Of a DNA stretch of 18,256 bases, positions 7,598 through 16,505 are shown piece by piece. Each line of letters opens with the position of its first letter. Position 1 is the first letter of the stretch. The position numbers were made by a program, and so were the translations under genes. Origin of the DNA: Dyella_B sp035690825 (GTDB lineage: Bacteria; Pseudomonadota; Gammaproteobacteria; Xanthomonadales; Rhodanobacteraceae); the NCBI RefSeq assembly GCF_051954575.1, contig NZ_JBQCHP010000089.1:1-18256 (forward strand), read 5' to 3'. The notes beneath the pieces were generated by a model. It was not told the DNA's origin. It was given only the letters and a program-made list of their open reading frames with translations, and ran no database searches.

Positions 7598-9265
7598 ATG
7601 ATCAGTGGACGACAACGGGTTGTATGCGCCTTGTTGGGCGTGCTTTGGCTGTGGTCCGGATGCATATGGGGACAGCACGCTGCCGATCCCATCCACTTTC
7701 CTACGTCCGGCTCGGCGGACGCGCAGCGCTCTTTCCTTGCGGGCGTAAAGTTGCTGCACAACTTCGAGTACGACGACGCCATCGGCACGTTTCGCGAAGC
7801 CATCAAGAGGCAGCCGGACTTCGCGATGGCCTATTGGGGCTTGGCAATGTCCTACAACCACCCGCTCTGGGGCGAACAGGATCTGGACGCGGCCCGCCGA
7901 GCCCTGGCCGACCTGGACAAGGTTCCCGTTGCTGGCCTGACGGCGCGCGAGCGTGGCTTTCTCGATGCGGTGAAAAAACTTTACGGACAAGGCGAGAAAC
8001 CTGCACGCGATGCTGCCTATGCGCAGGCCATGCAGCAGCTTTACCGGCAGTTCCCCGACGACGACGAAGTCGCCAGCTTCTACGGGCTGGCCTTGCTCGG
8101 CATGCGCGCGGACACACAGGATTTTCTTTACACGATCAAAGCCTCGGACGTATTGGAGAAGGTCTACGCGCACAACCCCACACACCCTGGCGTGCTGCAC
8201 TACCTGGTGCATTGTTATGACGATCCCAGGTACGCATCGTTGGGACTGCAGGCCGCCGACCGCTACGAGCAGGTGGCCGCGGACTCGGCGCATGCCCTGC
8301 ATATGCCGGCCCACATCTATCTGGATCTGGGCATGTGGCAGGCGTTCGTACAAGCGAACGAAGCCTCGTGGAACGCAAGCGTGGAACGGCTTCGCCATGA
8401 CCATCTAGCACCCGGTGCATACGACATCCACGCATTGCACTCGCTGCTATGGCTGGAGTACGGCTATCTGCAGCAAGGCTTGTACGCCAAGGCTTTGGAT
8501 TGCCTGAAAACCATGGCGGAAATCGACGCGGCGAATCCAAGCCCGATGGTCAGATGGTACGCGGCGATGATGCGCGCCGCATACGTCGTTGATGCACCCG
8601 ACGCGGATGAAATGAGCCACGCGCACGAGCTGAAGAACCTCAATGCGCTCGACCTGCACGGCGTCGAGCTGACGGCGTCCTCCAGTAACGCTTTCGCCTC
8701 CGGCCTGATAGCCATCCGCCAGAAGCAACCGATGCGGCAAGCCGATGAGCAGATCGAAACGCTCATCCATGAAACGCAGCTCGGCATCCAGAGCGATGGG
8801 GGACATCACCGCAGTTCGTTTTTCGCCAGCAGCTATGCCTCCAGCATTGCACCCGCCCGCATCATGCAGAACCAGCTGGAGGCTTTGCAGTTGCTCGCTG
8901 ACGGCAAGCGCCAGGAGGCGCTCGATCGGCTGCAGGCCGCCGTCGCCGAAGAAGAGAAGCTGCCGGTGGGATACGGGCCGCCGGTACCGGTGAAGCCTTC
9001 GGCCGAATTGCTGGCCGAGGTCTACCTGCGCGAAGGTGAGGCGCAAAACGCGATTCGCATGTTCCAGCTTGGCCTGCTGCGGTATCCCAATCGCGCCGCG
9101 TCCCTCGCCGGTCTGCAGGCGGCCGCACGGCGTGCGGGGGACCAGCAGACCGCGGACAAGGCGGCGCAAGCACTGCGTGCTATCCAGGGCGATGCGGGAC
9201 ATCCCTATGTGGGCTGGCAATCGTTGCCCTGCAACGGCTGCATCTCGCTGCAAGGCCCACCATGA
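7598..9265 (+). CDS. Exported tetratricopeptide-repeat protein with histidine cluster
   Basis: A 555-residue protein with an N-terminal hydrophobic export segment (ALLGVLWLWSGCIWG). Cys22 follows WSG and is a marginal lipobox; cleavage after IWG is an alternative. The first TPR-like unit, FLAGVKLLHNFEYDDAIGTF with FAMAYWGLAMSYNHPLWGEQ, is typical of a widespread but uncharacterised TPR family. Further helical repeats follow (near 155-190, 280-310, 425-450 and 470-530). A striking block at 196-245 contains His197, His201, His205, then His232, His235 and His239 (HYLVHCYDDP and HALHMPAHIY), which might bind a metal. The C-terminus has Cys545-x-x-Cys548. Shine-Dalgarno GGAG lies 6 bases before the ATG. 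Probably co-transcribed with the PhnD-like gene. Function is unknown; a periplasmic scaffold or metal-binding role is inference. Confidence 0.85.
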   Translation: MISGRQRVVCALLGVLWLWSGCIWGQHAADPIHFPTSGSADAQRSFLAGVKLLHNFEYDDAIGTFREAIKRQPDFAMAYWGLAMSYNHPLWGEQDLDAARRALADLDKVPVAGLTARERGFLDAVKKLYGQGEKPARDAAYAQAMQQLYRQFPDDDEVASFYGLALLGMRADTQDFLYTIKASDVLEKVYAHNPTHPGVLHYLVHCYDDPRYASLGLQAADRYEQVAADSAHALHMPAHIYLDLGMWQAFVQANEASWNASVERLRHDHLAPGAYDIHALHSLLWLEYGYLQQGLYAKALDCLKTMAEIDAANPSPMVRWYAAMMRAAYVVDAPDADEMSHAHELKNLNALDLHGVELTASSSNAFASGLIAIRQKQPMRQADEQIETLIHETQLGIQSDGGHHRSSFFASSYASSIAPARIMQNQLEALQLLADGKRQEALDRLQAAVAEEEKLPVGYGPPVPVKPSAELLAEVYLREGEAQNAIRMFQLGLLRYPNRAASLAGLQAAARRAGDQQTADKAAQALRAIQGDAGHPYVGWQSLPCNGCISLQGPP

Positions 9266-9386
9266 ACCGGCACGGGTCCCATCGTCACTCGTGATCGCGT
9301 GCAGGCTTCGGCGAAAGAAAGCCGAGGAGCAGTAATCCCGATCAGCTTGGAATCTCCGCCGGCCACGGATGATGCTGATCGGTGCG

Positions 9387-9440
9387 CATGTTCGTCGCCC
9401 AGGCGAAAACCGGGGCGACGAACATGAGGCGACGAACGTG
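9387..9440. repeat. 14-bp inverted repeat plus third direct copy, between convergent genes
   Basis: CATGTTCGTCGCCC (9387-9400) and GGGCGACGAACATG (9413-9426) are perfect reverse complements with a 12-base loop. A further near copy, GGCGACGAACGTG, follows directly at 9428-9440 with one mismatch to the right arm. The element lies between the convergent TPR gene and clpB. Neither strand has a U-run after the stem, so it is not a classic intrinsic terminator. It could stabilise mRNA 3' ends or be a REP-like element. Confidence 0.65.
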
Positions 9441-9492
9441 AAATGAAGAATCCAGCCCTGGCCGGACGCTATCCGGGTGCACGCAGGGGCAT

Positions 9493-12075
<2,583 letters not shown>

Positions 12076-12125
12076 CGGAGATATCCCCAAAAAGGTTTTG
12101 GCGGACGTGCCGCCACTGCCCACGA

Positions 12126-12153
12126 AGATGCGGACGCGGTGGAGTGATTCAAT
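12126..12153 (-). promoter_or_regulatory. Candidate sigma-32 (heat-shock) promoter of clpB
   Basis: On the minus strand, ATTGAA (12153-12148) is followed after 14 bases by CCGCATCT (12133-12126). The RpoH consensus is CTTGAA, 11-16 bases, then CCCCATNT. The -10 differs at one defined position and the -35 at one or two. Transcription would start about 45 bases before the clpB ATG, a suitable leader. clpB is a classic RpoH target, which supports the reading. Confidence 0.55.
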
Positions 12154-12178
12154 AGGCGGCGTAAATCGTCAATTGAGT

Positions 12179-12247
12179 ATCGTTAATCGTTAAAACGGGC
12201 TCCTGCGGACATCGGACGTCGTTCTTACGGTTCCCGATTCCCGATTC
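12179..12247. repeat. Short tandem heptamers between pgeF and clpB
   Basis: ATCGTTA is repeated exactly twice at 12179-12192, and TTCCCGA exactly twice at 12231-12244 followed by a partial third unit. Tracts of TTCCCGA-like heptamers are, from memory, common in intergenic DNA of Xanthomonadales. They may vary in copy number by slippage. They lie upstream of the clpB promoter. Confidence 0.55.
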
Positions 12248-12253
12248 ACGCCC

Positions 12254-12997
12254 TTATTCCAGCCAGATCAGGCTGGCGAATCGTCCGCTACGGGCCCCCT
12301 CGCGCCGATAGGAATAAAACCGCGCGTCGGTACGGGTGTCGAAGCCGCCGCCATGGATGCGCGTGATGCCCGCCGCCTGAAGCCGTTGCCGGGCCAATAC
12401 GGCCAGATCGCACAGCCAGTGTCCCGGGCGGGTCGCTACGAAAGCGGAAGCCGCAGCGGCATCGTGATGAAGAAACGCCTTGTGCACTTCCTCGCCCACC
12501 TCATAAGAGGGCGCGCCAATGCACGGACCCAGCCATGCCAGCAGACGTCCGGGATGCACCTGCATCTGCTCGACCGTGTTTTCCAGCACACCGGCCACCA
12601 GGCCTCGCCAGCCCGCATGCGCAGCGCCGATCGTGCTGCCGTCGTCTGCACAGAACAGCACCGGCAGGCAATCGGCGGTGAGTATCGCCAGCGCCGTGCC
12701 GGGCAAATGCGACACCGCCGCATCGGCCTCCGGCTCGTGCGGCCCCGGCAACGGACCCAGTTCCGCCACCGTGGTGCCGTGCACCTGCCGCAACCAGCGC
12801 GGCTCGGCCGGCAGCGCCAGCGACTGGCGCAGCGCACTACGGTTGCTGCGCACGGTCTGCTCGTCCTCACCGCTGCGCAAGCCGAGATTGAAGCGCCCGA
12901 ACGGCGGCTGCGACACACCCGGCCCTTCGCGCGTAGTGACGGCCGCGTGGACGCCGCGCGGCGCAGGCCAGTCGGGGAAGAGCCAGGCGTCAGTCAT
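12254..12997 (-). CDS. pgeF: Peptidoglycan editing factor PgeF (YfiH / multicopper polyphenol oxidase family)
   Basis: A 247-residue YfiH-family protein. In E. coli this enzyme removes wrongly incorporated L-Ser in UDP-MurNAc precursors; other members were described as purine-nucleoside-processing or laccase-like enzymes. The fold's metal/active-site residues are visible: QVHG with His73, TADCLPVLF with Cys110, and AAHAGWRG with His127. LAWLGPCIG and FYSYRREGARSGRFASLIWL near the C-terminus are also typical. The frame has a GTG at 13006, but the ATG at 12997 gives the family-like start MTDAWLFPDWPAPRGV; neither has a strong Shine-Dalgarno, suggesting coupling to rluD, which ends 14 bases upstream. 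The rluD-pgeF-clpB order is conserved in gammaproteobacteria. Confidence 0.94.
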   Translation of the reverse strand: MTDAWLFPDWPAPRGVHAAVTTREGPGVSQPPFGRFNLGLRSGEDEQTVRSNRSALRQSLALPAEPRWLRQVHGTTVAELGPLPGPHEPEADAAVSHLPGTALAILTADCLPVLFCADDGSTIGAAHAGWRGLVAGVLENTVEQMQVHPGRLLAWLGPCIGAPSYEVGEEVHKAFLHHDAAAASAFVATRPGHWLCDLAVLARQRLQAAGITRIHGGGFDTRTDARFYSYRREGARSGRFASLIWLE

Positions 12998-13011
12998 CGA
13001 AGGCACCGGGG

Positions 13012-13989
13012 TTACTCGTTCGGACCGTTGACCATGAGATCGGCACGAAGTGTCACGATCAACGCATCCATATCGTCCGGGCGTTGCGCATTGAACGATA
13101 GCGCCTCACCGGTAACAGGATGCTCGAACGCCAACCGCTCCGCATGCAATGCCTGCCGGCGGAAACTGCGCAGTACGGTCACCAGTTCCGGCGTCGCGCG
13201 CTTGGGCAGTTTCAGGCTGCCGCCGTACAGCGGATCGCCGACCAGGGGATGGCCGACGTGTGCCATGTGCACGCGGATCTGGTGCGTGCGGCCGGTTTCG
13301 AGGTTGCACTGGATCAGGCTGTGCGCGCGGAAGCGTTCGCGCAGGCGGTAATGGGTGACGGCGTGCTTGCCGTCTTCTTCATCGCGCACTGCCTGGCGCA
13401 GGCGGTCGCTGTGGTGACGGCCGATGGCGGCATCGATGGTGCCGCCGGCAATCAGGGCGCCCAGCACCACGGCTTCGTATTGGCGATCCACCTCGTGGTG
13501 CGACAGCATATCGACCAGGGCCGTATGTGCGGCCAGGGTCTTGGCGACCATCATCAGGCCGGAGGTGTCCTTGTCCAGGCGGTGCACGATGCCCCCGCGC
13601 GGCAGCTCGGCGAGCTTGGGATCGTGATGCAACAGCGCGTTGAGCAGCGTGCCGGCCGGGTTGCCCGCGCCGGGATGCACGACCAGGCCGGCGGGCTTGT
13701 TCAATACCAGCAGGTGCTCGTCCTCGTGGACGATGTCCAGGGCGATGGCTTCCGGTTCGCTGGATACCTCGTTTTCCAGTTCCGCTTCCAGCCGGACCTG
13801 CTCGCCGCCCTTCAATAGCTGGCGCGGCACGGCCGGCGCGCCGTCGAGGGTGATCGCACCGGCCTTGATCCAGTTGGTCAGGCGGGAACGGGAGTAGTCC
13901 GGGAACATCTCGGCCAGCGCCTGGTCGAACCTCCGACCTGCGGCTGACAGGGGCACAACCGCCTCGTGACGAATGATGGAGCCTGTCAT
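13012..13989 (-). CDS. rluD: 23S rRNA pseudouridine synthase RluD
   Basis: A 325-residue RluA-family pseudouridine synthase, the orthologue of E. coli RluD (326 residues), which modifies U1911, U1915 and U1917 in helix 69 of 23S rRNA. An S4 RNA-binding domain spans about residues 17-75 (RRFDQALAEMFPDYSRSRL, then GGEQVRLEAE). The catalytic domain starts at LLVLNKPAGLVVHPGAGN (93-110) and contains GGIVHRLDKDTSG (132-144) with catalytic Asp139. LETGRTHQIRVHMAHVGHPL and the GDPLYGG turn follow, as in the family. ATG at 13989 was chosen for length and the family-like N-terminus. The gene diverges from bamD, as rluD and bamD do in E. coli, and reads into pgeF. Confidence 0.97.
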   Translation of the reverse strand: MTGSIIRHEAVVPLSAAGRRFDQALAEMFPDYSRSRLTNWIKAGAITLDGAPAVPRQLLKGGEQVRLEAELENEVSSEPEAIALDIVHEDEHLLVLNKPAGLVVHPGAGNPAGTLLNALLHHDPKLAELPRGGIVHRLDKDTSGLMMVAKTLAAHTALVDMLSHHEVDRQYEAVVLGALIAGGTIDAAIGRHHSDRLRQAVRDEEDGKHAVTHYRLRERFRAHSLIQCNLETGRTHQIRVHMAHVGHPLVGDPLYGGSLKLPKRATPELVTVLRSFRRQALHAERLAFEHPVTGEALSFNAQRPDDMDALIVTLRADLMVNGPNE

Positions 13990-14021
13990 CCCTGATCCCC
14001 CGGCCGGGAGCCGGTTTCGGC

Positions 14022-14027
14022 TATGAT
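14022..14027 (+). promoter_or_regulatory. Probable -10 element for bamD
   Basis: TATGAT, five of six matches to the sigma-70 -10 consensus, lies 33 bases before the bamD ATG in the short rluD-bamD divergent gap. No good -35 is present 16-18 bases upstream. The leader would be about 27 bases. Confidence 0.45.
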
Positions 14028-14060
14028 CCCTTTTCGCTCAAACATCTGAACCCCTTACTC

Positions 14061-14921
14061 ATGCGCGTAACCAAGCTGCCGGCCGCCCCGACATCTGCCC
14101 TTAAAGTACTGATCGTGCTCGTCCTGGCATTGACGATGAGCGCCTGCTCGTGGTTCCGCCACAGCGGCGACCCGCTCGATACCTTGCCGCTGCCCCAGCT
14201 TTACGCCAAGGCCCATAACGATCTGGTCCATGCCGACTACTCGGCAGCCGAGAAAGCCTACCAGCGTCTGATCGCCCGCTTTCCGTCCGGTCCGTTCAAC
14301 GAGCAGGCCCAGTTGGAACTGGCTTACGCGCAGTACAAGAACAACAAGCCGGATGACGCCTATTCCACGGTCAACCGCTTCATCAAGTCGAACCCGCTCA
14401 ATCCACATGTGGATTATGCCTATTACTTGCGCGGCCTGATCAACTTCGATCGCACCACGGGTCTCGTCGAGCGCACCTTCACCAGCCAGGAAATCGGCAA
14501 GCAGACGCGCCGCGACCAGGGTTACAACCTGAAGTCGTTCGACGATTTCGCCGAACTCAGCCGCCGCTTCCCCGACAGCGCCTACGCCGCGGACGCCCGC
14601 CAGCGCATGATCTACCTGCGCAACGTGCTGGCCCAGTACGAAATCAACGTCGCCAAGTTCTACCTGCGCAACAAGGCGTACGTGGCCTCGGCCGACCGCG
14701 CCCAGTACGTGATCGAGCATTACCAGGAATCCCCGCAGGCCGGCGATGCACTGGCGATCATGTGCCGCAGCTACCTGGCCCTGGGCCAGAAACAGCAGGC
14801 CGACCAGGTGCGCCAGGTGCTGTCGCTCAACTATCCGAATCACCCGTACCTGAAGGATGCGCACTGGCCGCATTCGCCATCGCTGCTGCGCAAAATGATT
14901 CCGTTCTCGGGCCACTATTGA
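14061..14921 (+). CDS. bamD: Outer-membrane assembly lipoprotein BamD
   Basis: A 286-residue lipoprotein of the BAM complex, which with BamA inserts beta-barrel proteins into the outer membrane. Residues 1-28 are a lipoprotein signal with a slightly unusual lipobox (MSAC, Cys29 being the lipid-modified residue). The mature protein consists of TPR-like repeats: YAKAHNDLVHADYSAAEKAY, LIARFPSGPFNEQAQLELAYAQYKN and VDYAYYLRGLINFDR. Then come FDDFAELSRRFPDSAYAADA with RMIYLRNVLAQYE and FYLRNKAYVASADRAQYVI, all typical BamD segments. It is somewhat longer than E. coli BamD (245 residues). It is divergently placed to rluD as in E. coli, and a strong terminator follows within 20 bases, so it is probably monocistronic. 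No strong Shine-Dalgarno precedes the ATG. Confidence 0.96.
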   Translation: MRVTKLPAAPTSALKVLIVLVLALTMSACSWFRHSGDPLDTLPLPQLYAKAHNDLVHADYSAAEKAYQRLIARFPSGPFNEQAQLELAYAQYKNNKPDDAYSTVNRFIKSNPLNPHVDYAYYLRGLINFDRTTGLVERTFTSQEIGKQTRRDQGYNLKSFDDFAELSRRFPDSAYAADARQRMIYLRNVLAQYEINVAKFYLRNKAYVASADRAQYVIEHYQESPQAGDALAIMCRSYLALGQKQQADQVRQVLSLNYPNHPYLKDAHWPHSPSLLRKMIPFSGHY

Positions 14922-14940
14922 GCGTTGGCCGTTTGATGCG

Positions 14941-14973
14941 AAAAAGCCGGTGCGCGTGAGCCCCGGCTTTTTT
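14941..14973 (+). terminator. Rho-independent terminator of bamD
   Basis: AAAAAGCCGG (14941-14950) pairs perfectly with CCGGCTTTTT (14963-14972) across a 12-base loop, ending in a six-T run. It starts 20 bases after the bamD stop and marks the boundary to the hcp island. Confidence 0.9.
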
Positions 14974-15031
14974 GTTGCTCCGTTCCTGGGTCAATGCCGA
15001 CTACCATCGATCACTTCTGAGACACCCATAA

Positions 15032-15046
15032 GGCACGCCCTACGCG
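15032..15046 (+). promoter_or_regulatory. Candidate sigma-54 promoter upstream of hcp
   Basis: GGCACG at 15032-15037 and GC at 15044-15045 give the GG-N10-GC spacing required by RpoN. The -24 half matches the consensus GGCACG fully, but the -12 half (ACGC instead of TTGC) is weak. It lies 85 bases before the hcp ATG. RpoN control of hcp is known in some bacteria such as Vibrio cholerae. Confidence 0.3.
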
Positions 15047-15130
15047 TTACGCAAACCTTGCCTTGCATACAGCAGCGGGCAGGCTTTGCAGCATGTTGCT
15101 CTGATCCGCATCGATCACGAGGGCATCCGC

Positions 15131-15616
15131 ATGGCCATACCCGCACATCTTTGGCTGACCGACGAAACCGGCTCGCCCATCAAAGGCAGCAGCCAGGTCC
15201 TGCGTCGCGAAGGGAGCATCGAGGTTCTGCGCTTTTCCCACGGTGTCCACAATCCTTCCGATGCTCATACGGGCAAGTTGCTAGGCACTCGCAACCACAG
15301 TCCGATACGCATCGAAAAGGAGTTCGACCGCAGCTCACCTTATCTGTACCGGGCGGTGGCCGCGGGTTCGCCACTGCGCGTGGCCGAGCTCAAATGGTAT
15401 CGGGTGGACGAGGCGGGCAACGAGCAGGAGTACTTCATCATGACCATGGAAAATGTCCGCGTCGTTGCCGTCGCCCCGCTCATGCATCACGTCAAGGATC
15501 GCGACAAGGCCGAGTACAACCATCTGGAGGTGGTGGAGCTGCGATACCAGAAGATCACCTGGCAGCACTGCGACGGTAATGTGCAGTTCTCCGACGACTG
15601 GCGTTCGTTCTATTGA
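15131..15616 (+). CDS. hcp: Hcp family type VI secretion tube protein
   Basis: A 161-residue Hcp1-family protein. Hcp hexamers stack into the inner tube of the type VI secretion system and can carry small effectors in the lumen. The family's conserved segments are clear: MAIPAHLWLTD with GSPIKGSSQV, EGSIEVLRFSHGV, DAHTGKLLGTRNHSPIRIEK, SSPYLYRAVAAG, AELKWYRVDEAGNEQEYF, ENVRVV and APLMHHVKD, and near the C-terminus NHLEVVELRYQKITW. The ATG at 15131 has GAGGG 7 bases upstream and gives the family's MAIPA start; the frame is open to 15086 but that extension is not Hcp-like. No other secretion-apparatus gene is in the window, so this is an orphan hcp. The next gene starts 11 bases later, suggesting a dedicated cargo. 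Confidence 0.95.
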   Translation: MAIPAHLWLTDETGSPIKGSSQVLRREGSIEVLRFSHGVHNPSDAHTGKLLGTRNHSPIRIEKEFDRSSPYLYRAVAAGSPLRVAELKWYRVDEAGNEQEYFIMTMENVRVVAVAPLMHHVKDRDKAEYNHLEVVELRYQKITWQHCDGNVQFSDDWRSFY

Positions 15617-15627
15617 GGGAGCGGGCG

Positions 15628-16050
15628 ATGCCAACCGTGCTTTATGGGCGATACCAGGTTTCCGATCGCCGTGTGAAGGACAAGCTTCAGCATATTGCCG
15701 AAACGCTTGGGCGGGATATTGAGGTCACCAGCGGTGATCGAAACTCCATCCCCAAAGGCAGCTCTTCCAATAGCCTTCACCTTTTAAACGAGGCAGTAGA
15801 CTTTCACGTCGTCGGACTAAGCGATGCCGAAGCGTTTCAAATGATGAAGCAGGATCGCATCGCCATCTTTGGCCCGGAAAGAGATGAAGCGTACAGGTGG
15901 CAACTTATTCAACATGGACAATTCACGGAAACAGGAGGGCCACATCTCCATCTGGGATTTTCGCCTCCCAATGGTCCGACGGTACTGAGAGGTTTCGTGA
16001 CCGAGGGGTTGTCATCTGGCAAGCGCTACAAGCAGATAGAGGGACCTTGA
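15628..16050 (+). CDS. M15/LAS-type metallopeptidase-like protein, candidate T6SS effector
   Basis: A 140-residue protein without signal peptide. It shows the zinc-ligand layout of M15/LAS peptidoglycan peptidases: Ser49-x-His51 with Asp58 (SLHLLNEAVDFHV, the H-x6-D motif), Glu101, and His106-x-His108 (GGPHLHLGF). Members of this superfamily cleave D-Ala-D-Ala, L-Ala-D-Glu or cross-bridge bonds in peptidoglycan. The ATG at 15628 has GGGAG six bases upstream; the in-frame TTG at 15613 would overlap hcp and is less likely. It lies 11 bases after hcp and is surely co-transcribed. Small size (about 16 kDa), missing signal peptide and the hcp partner fit delivery through the Hcp lumen into a target cell's periplasm. 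That role is inference. GC content is visibly lower than in neighbouring housekeeping genes, consistent with transfer. Confidence 0.75.
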   Translation: MPTVLYGRYQVSDRRVKDKLQHIAETLGRDIEVTSGDRNSIPKGSSSNSLHLLNEAVDFHVVGLSDAEAFQMMKQDRIAIFGPERDEAYRWQLIQHGQFTETGGPHLHLGFSPPNGPTVLRGFVTEGLSSGKRYKQIEGP

Positions 16051-16059
16051 AATCTTTCG

Positions 16060-16075
16060 TGGGCAAGGAAGCCCA
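16060..16075. terminator. Weak hairpin between convergent effector and putative immunity genes
   Basis: TGGGC (16060-16064) and GCCCA (16071-16075) enclose AAGGAA. The stem is only 5 bp and followed by TTCATTC rather than a T-run. Its position between convergent genes is the main reason to note it. Confidence 0.25.
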
Positions 16076-16102
16076 TTCATTCAAGCCCTGGCTAACTCTG
16101 GC

Positions 16103-16435
16103 TCAAAAAACGTAGTAGCCCCAAAGCTCGACAACGCGCTGACTAATCTCGACGCTCACCTTGGCTGGCCCCTTGCCGTTGTCAGTTGCAGCGGAAGCAT
16201 CCTTTATTGCCTCATCCGAAACCAGCAAACAATCCCCACTTTTGATCAGCTTGGTTATGACCGCCGGGTCACCCGAGCTCATCACTTCTCGCATTGCTTC
16301 CTTTGAATGGCAAACGACATCTGTAGGAAGCTTATACCTCTCTTGCCAGAGATCGGATTCCTCCTCCCTCTGAGCATGCACCCCCGCCGCCACTATGCAC
16401 AGACCAAATCCAAAAATTTGAATTACGCGCCGCAT
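16103..16435 (-). CDS. Small exported protein, candidate periplasmic immunity protein
   Basis: A 110-residue protein that I do not recognise as any family. It begins MRRVIQIFGFGLCIVAAGVHA, a clear signal peptide with cleavage expected after Ala21. The mature part is about 89 residues, acidic at its start (QREEESDLW), with two cysteines (Cys42 and Cys69) that could form a disulfide in the periplasm. The ATG at 16435 has GAGG 7 bases upstream and puts the signal peptide first; the frame continues to 16567 but that part overlaps nadE. It is convergent with the metallopeptidase-like gene and 52 bases from it, in the same low-GC patch. A periplasmic protein next to a putative Hcp-delivered peptidoglycan hydrolase is what an immunity protein would look like. 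Effector-immunity pairs are usually co-directional, which weakens the case. Confidence 0.65.
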   Translation of the reverse strand: MRRVIQIFGFGLCIVAAGVHAQREEESDLWQERYKLPTDVVCHSKEAMREVMSSGDPAVITKLIKSGDCLLVSDEAIKDASAATDNGKGPAKVSVEISQRVVELWGYYVF

Positions 16436-16505
16436 ATGACCACCTCGCATCCAATACTGTTTTATCTTGAGGTGAGCATAACAAGGCATATTCAACCTTC
16501 TGTCA

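Noticed and set aside
9262..9294. Ten-residue ORF MNRHGSHRHS overlapping the TPR stop as ATGA
   Set aside because: The overlap and histidine content are curious, but there is only a weak AAGG upstream, no following gene to couple to, and the length is within chance.
12076..12123. Sixteen-residue N-terminal extension of ClpB
   Set aside because: The ClpB family begins MR-x-D-x-L-T. The extension would start upstream of the expected heat-shock transcript's ribosome binding region and has no family support.
15897..16115. 72-codon frame overlapping the metallopeptidase-like gene
   Set aside because: It overlaps in another frame a gene that has motifs and a Shine-Dalgarno. It lacks its own ribosome binding site and any recognisable feature.
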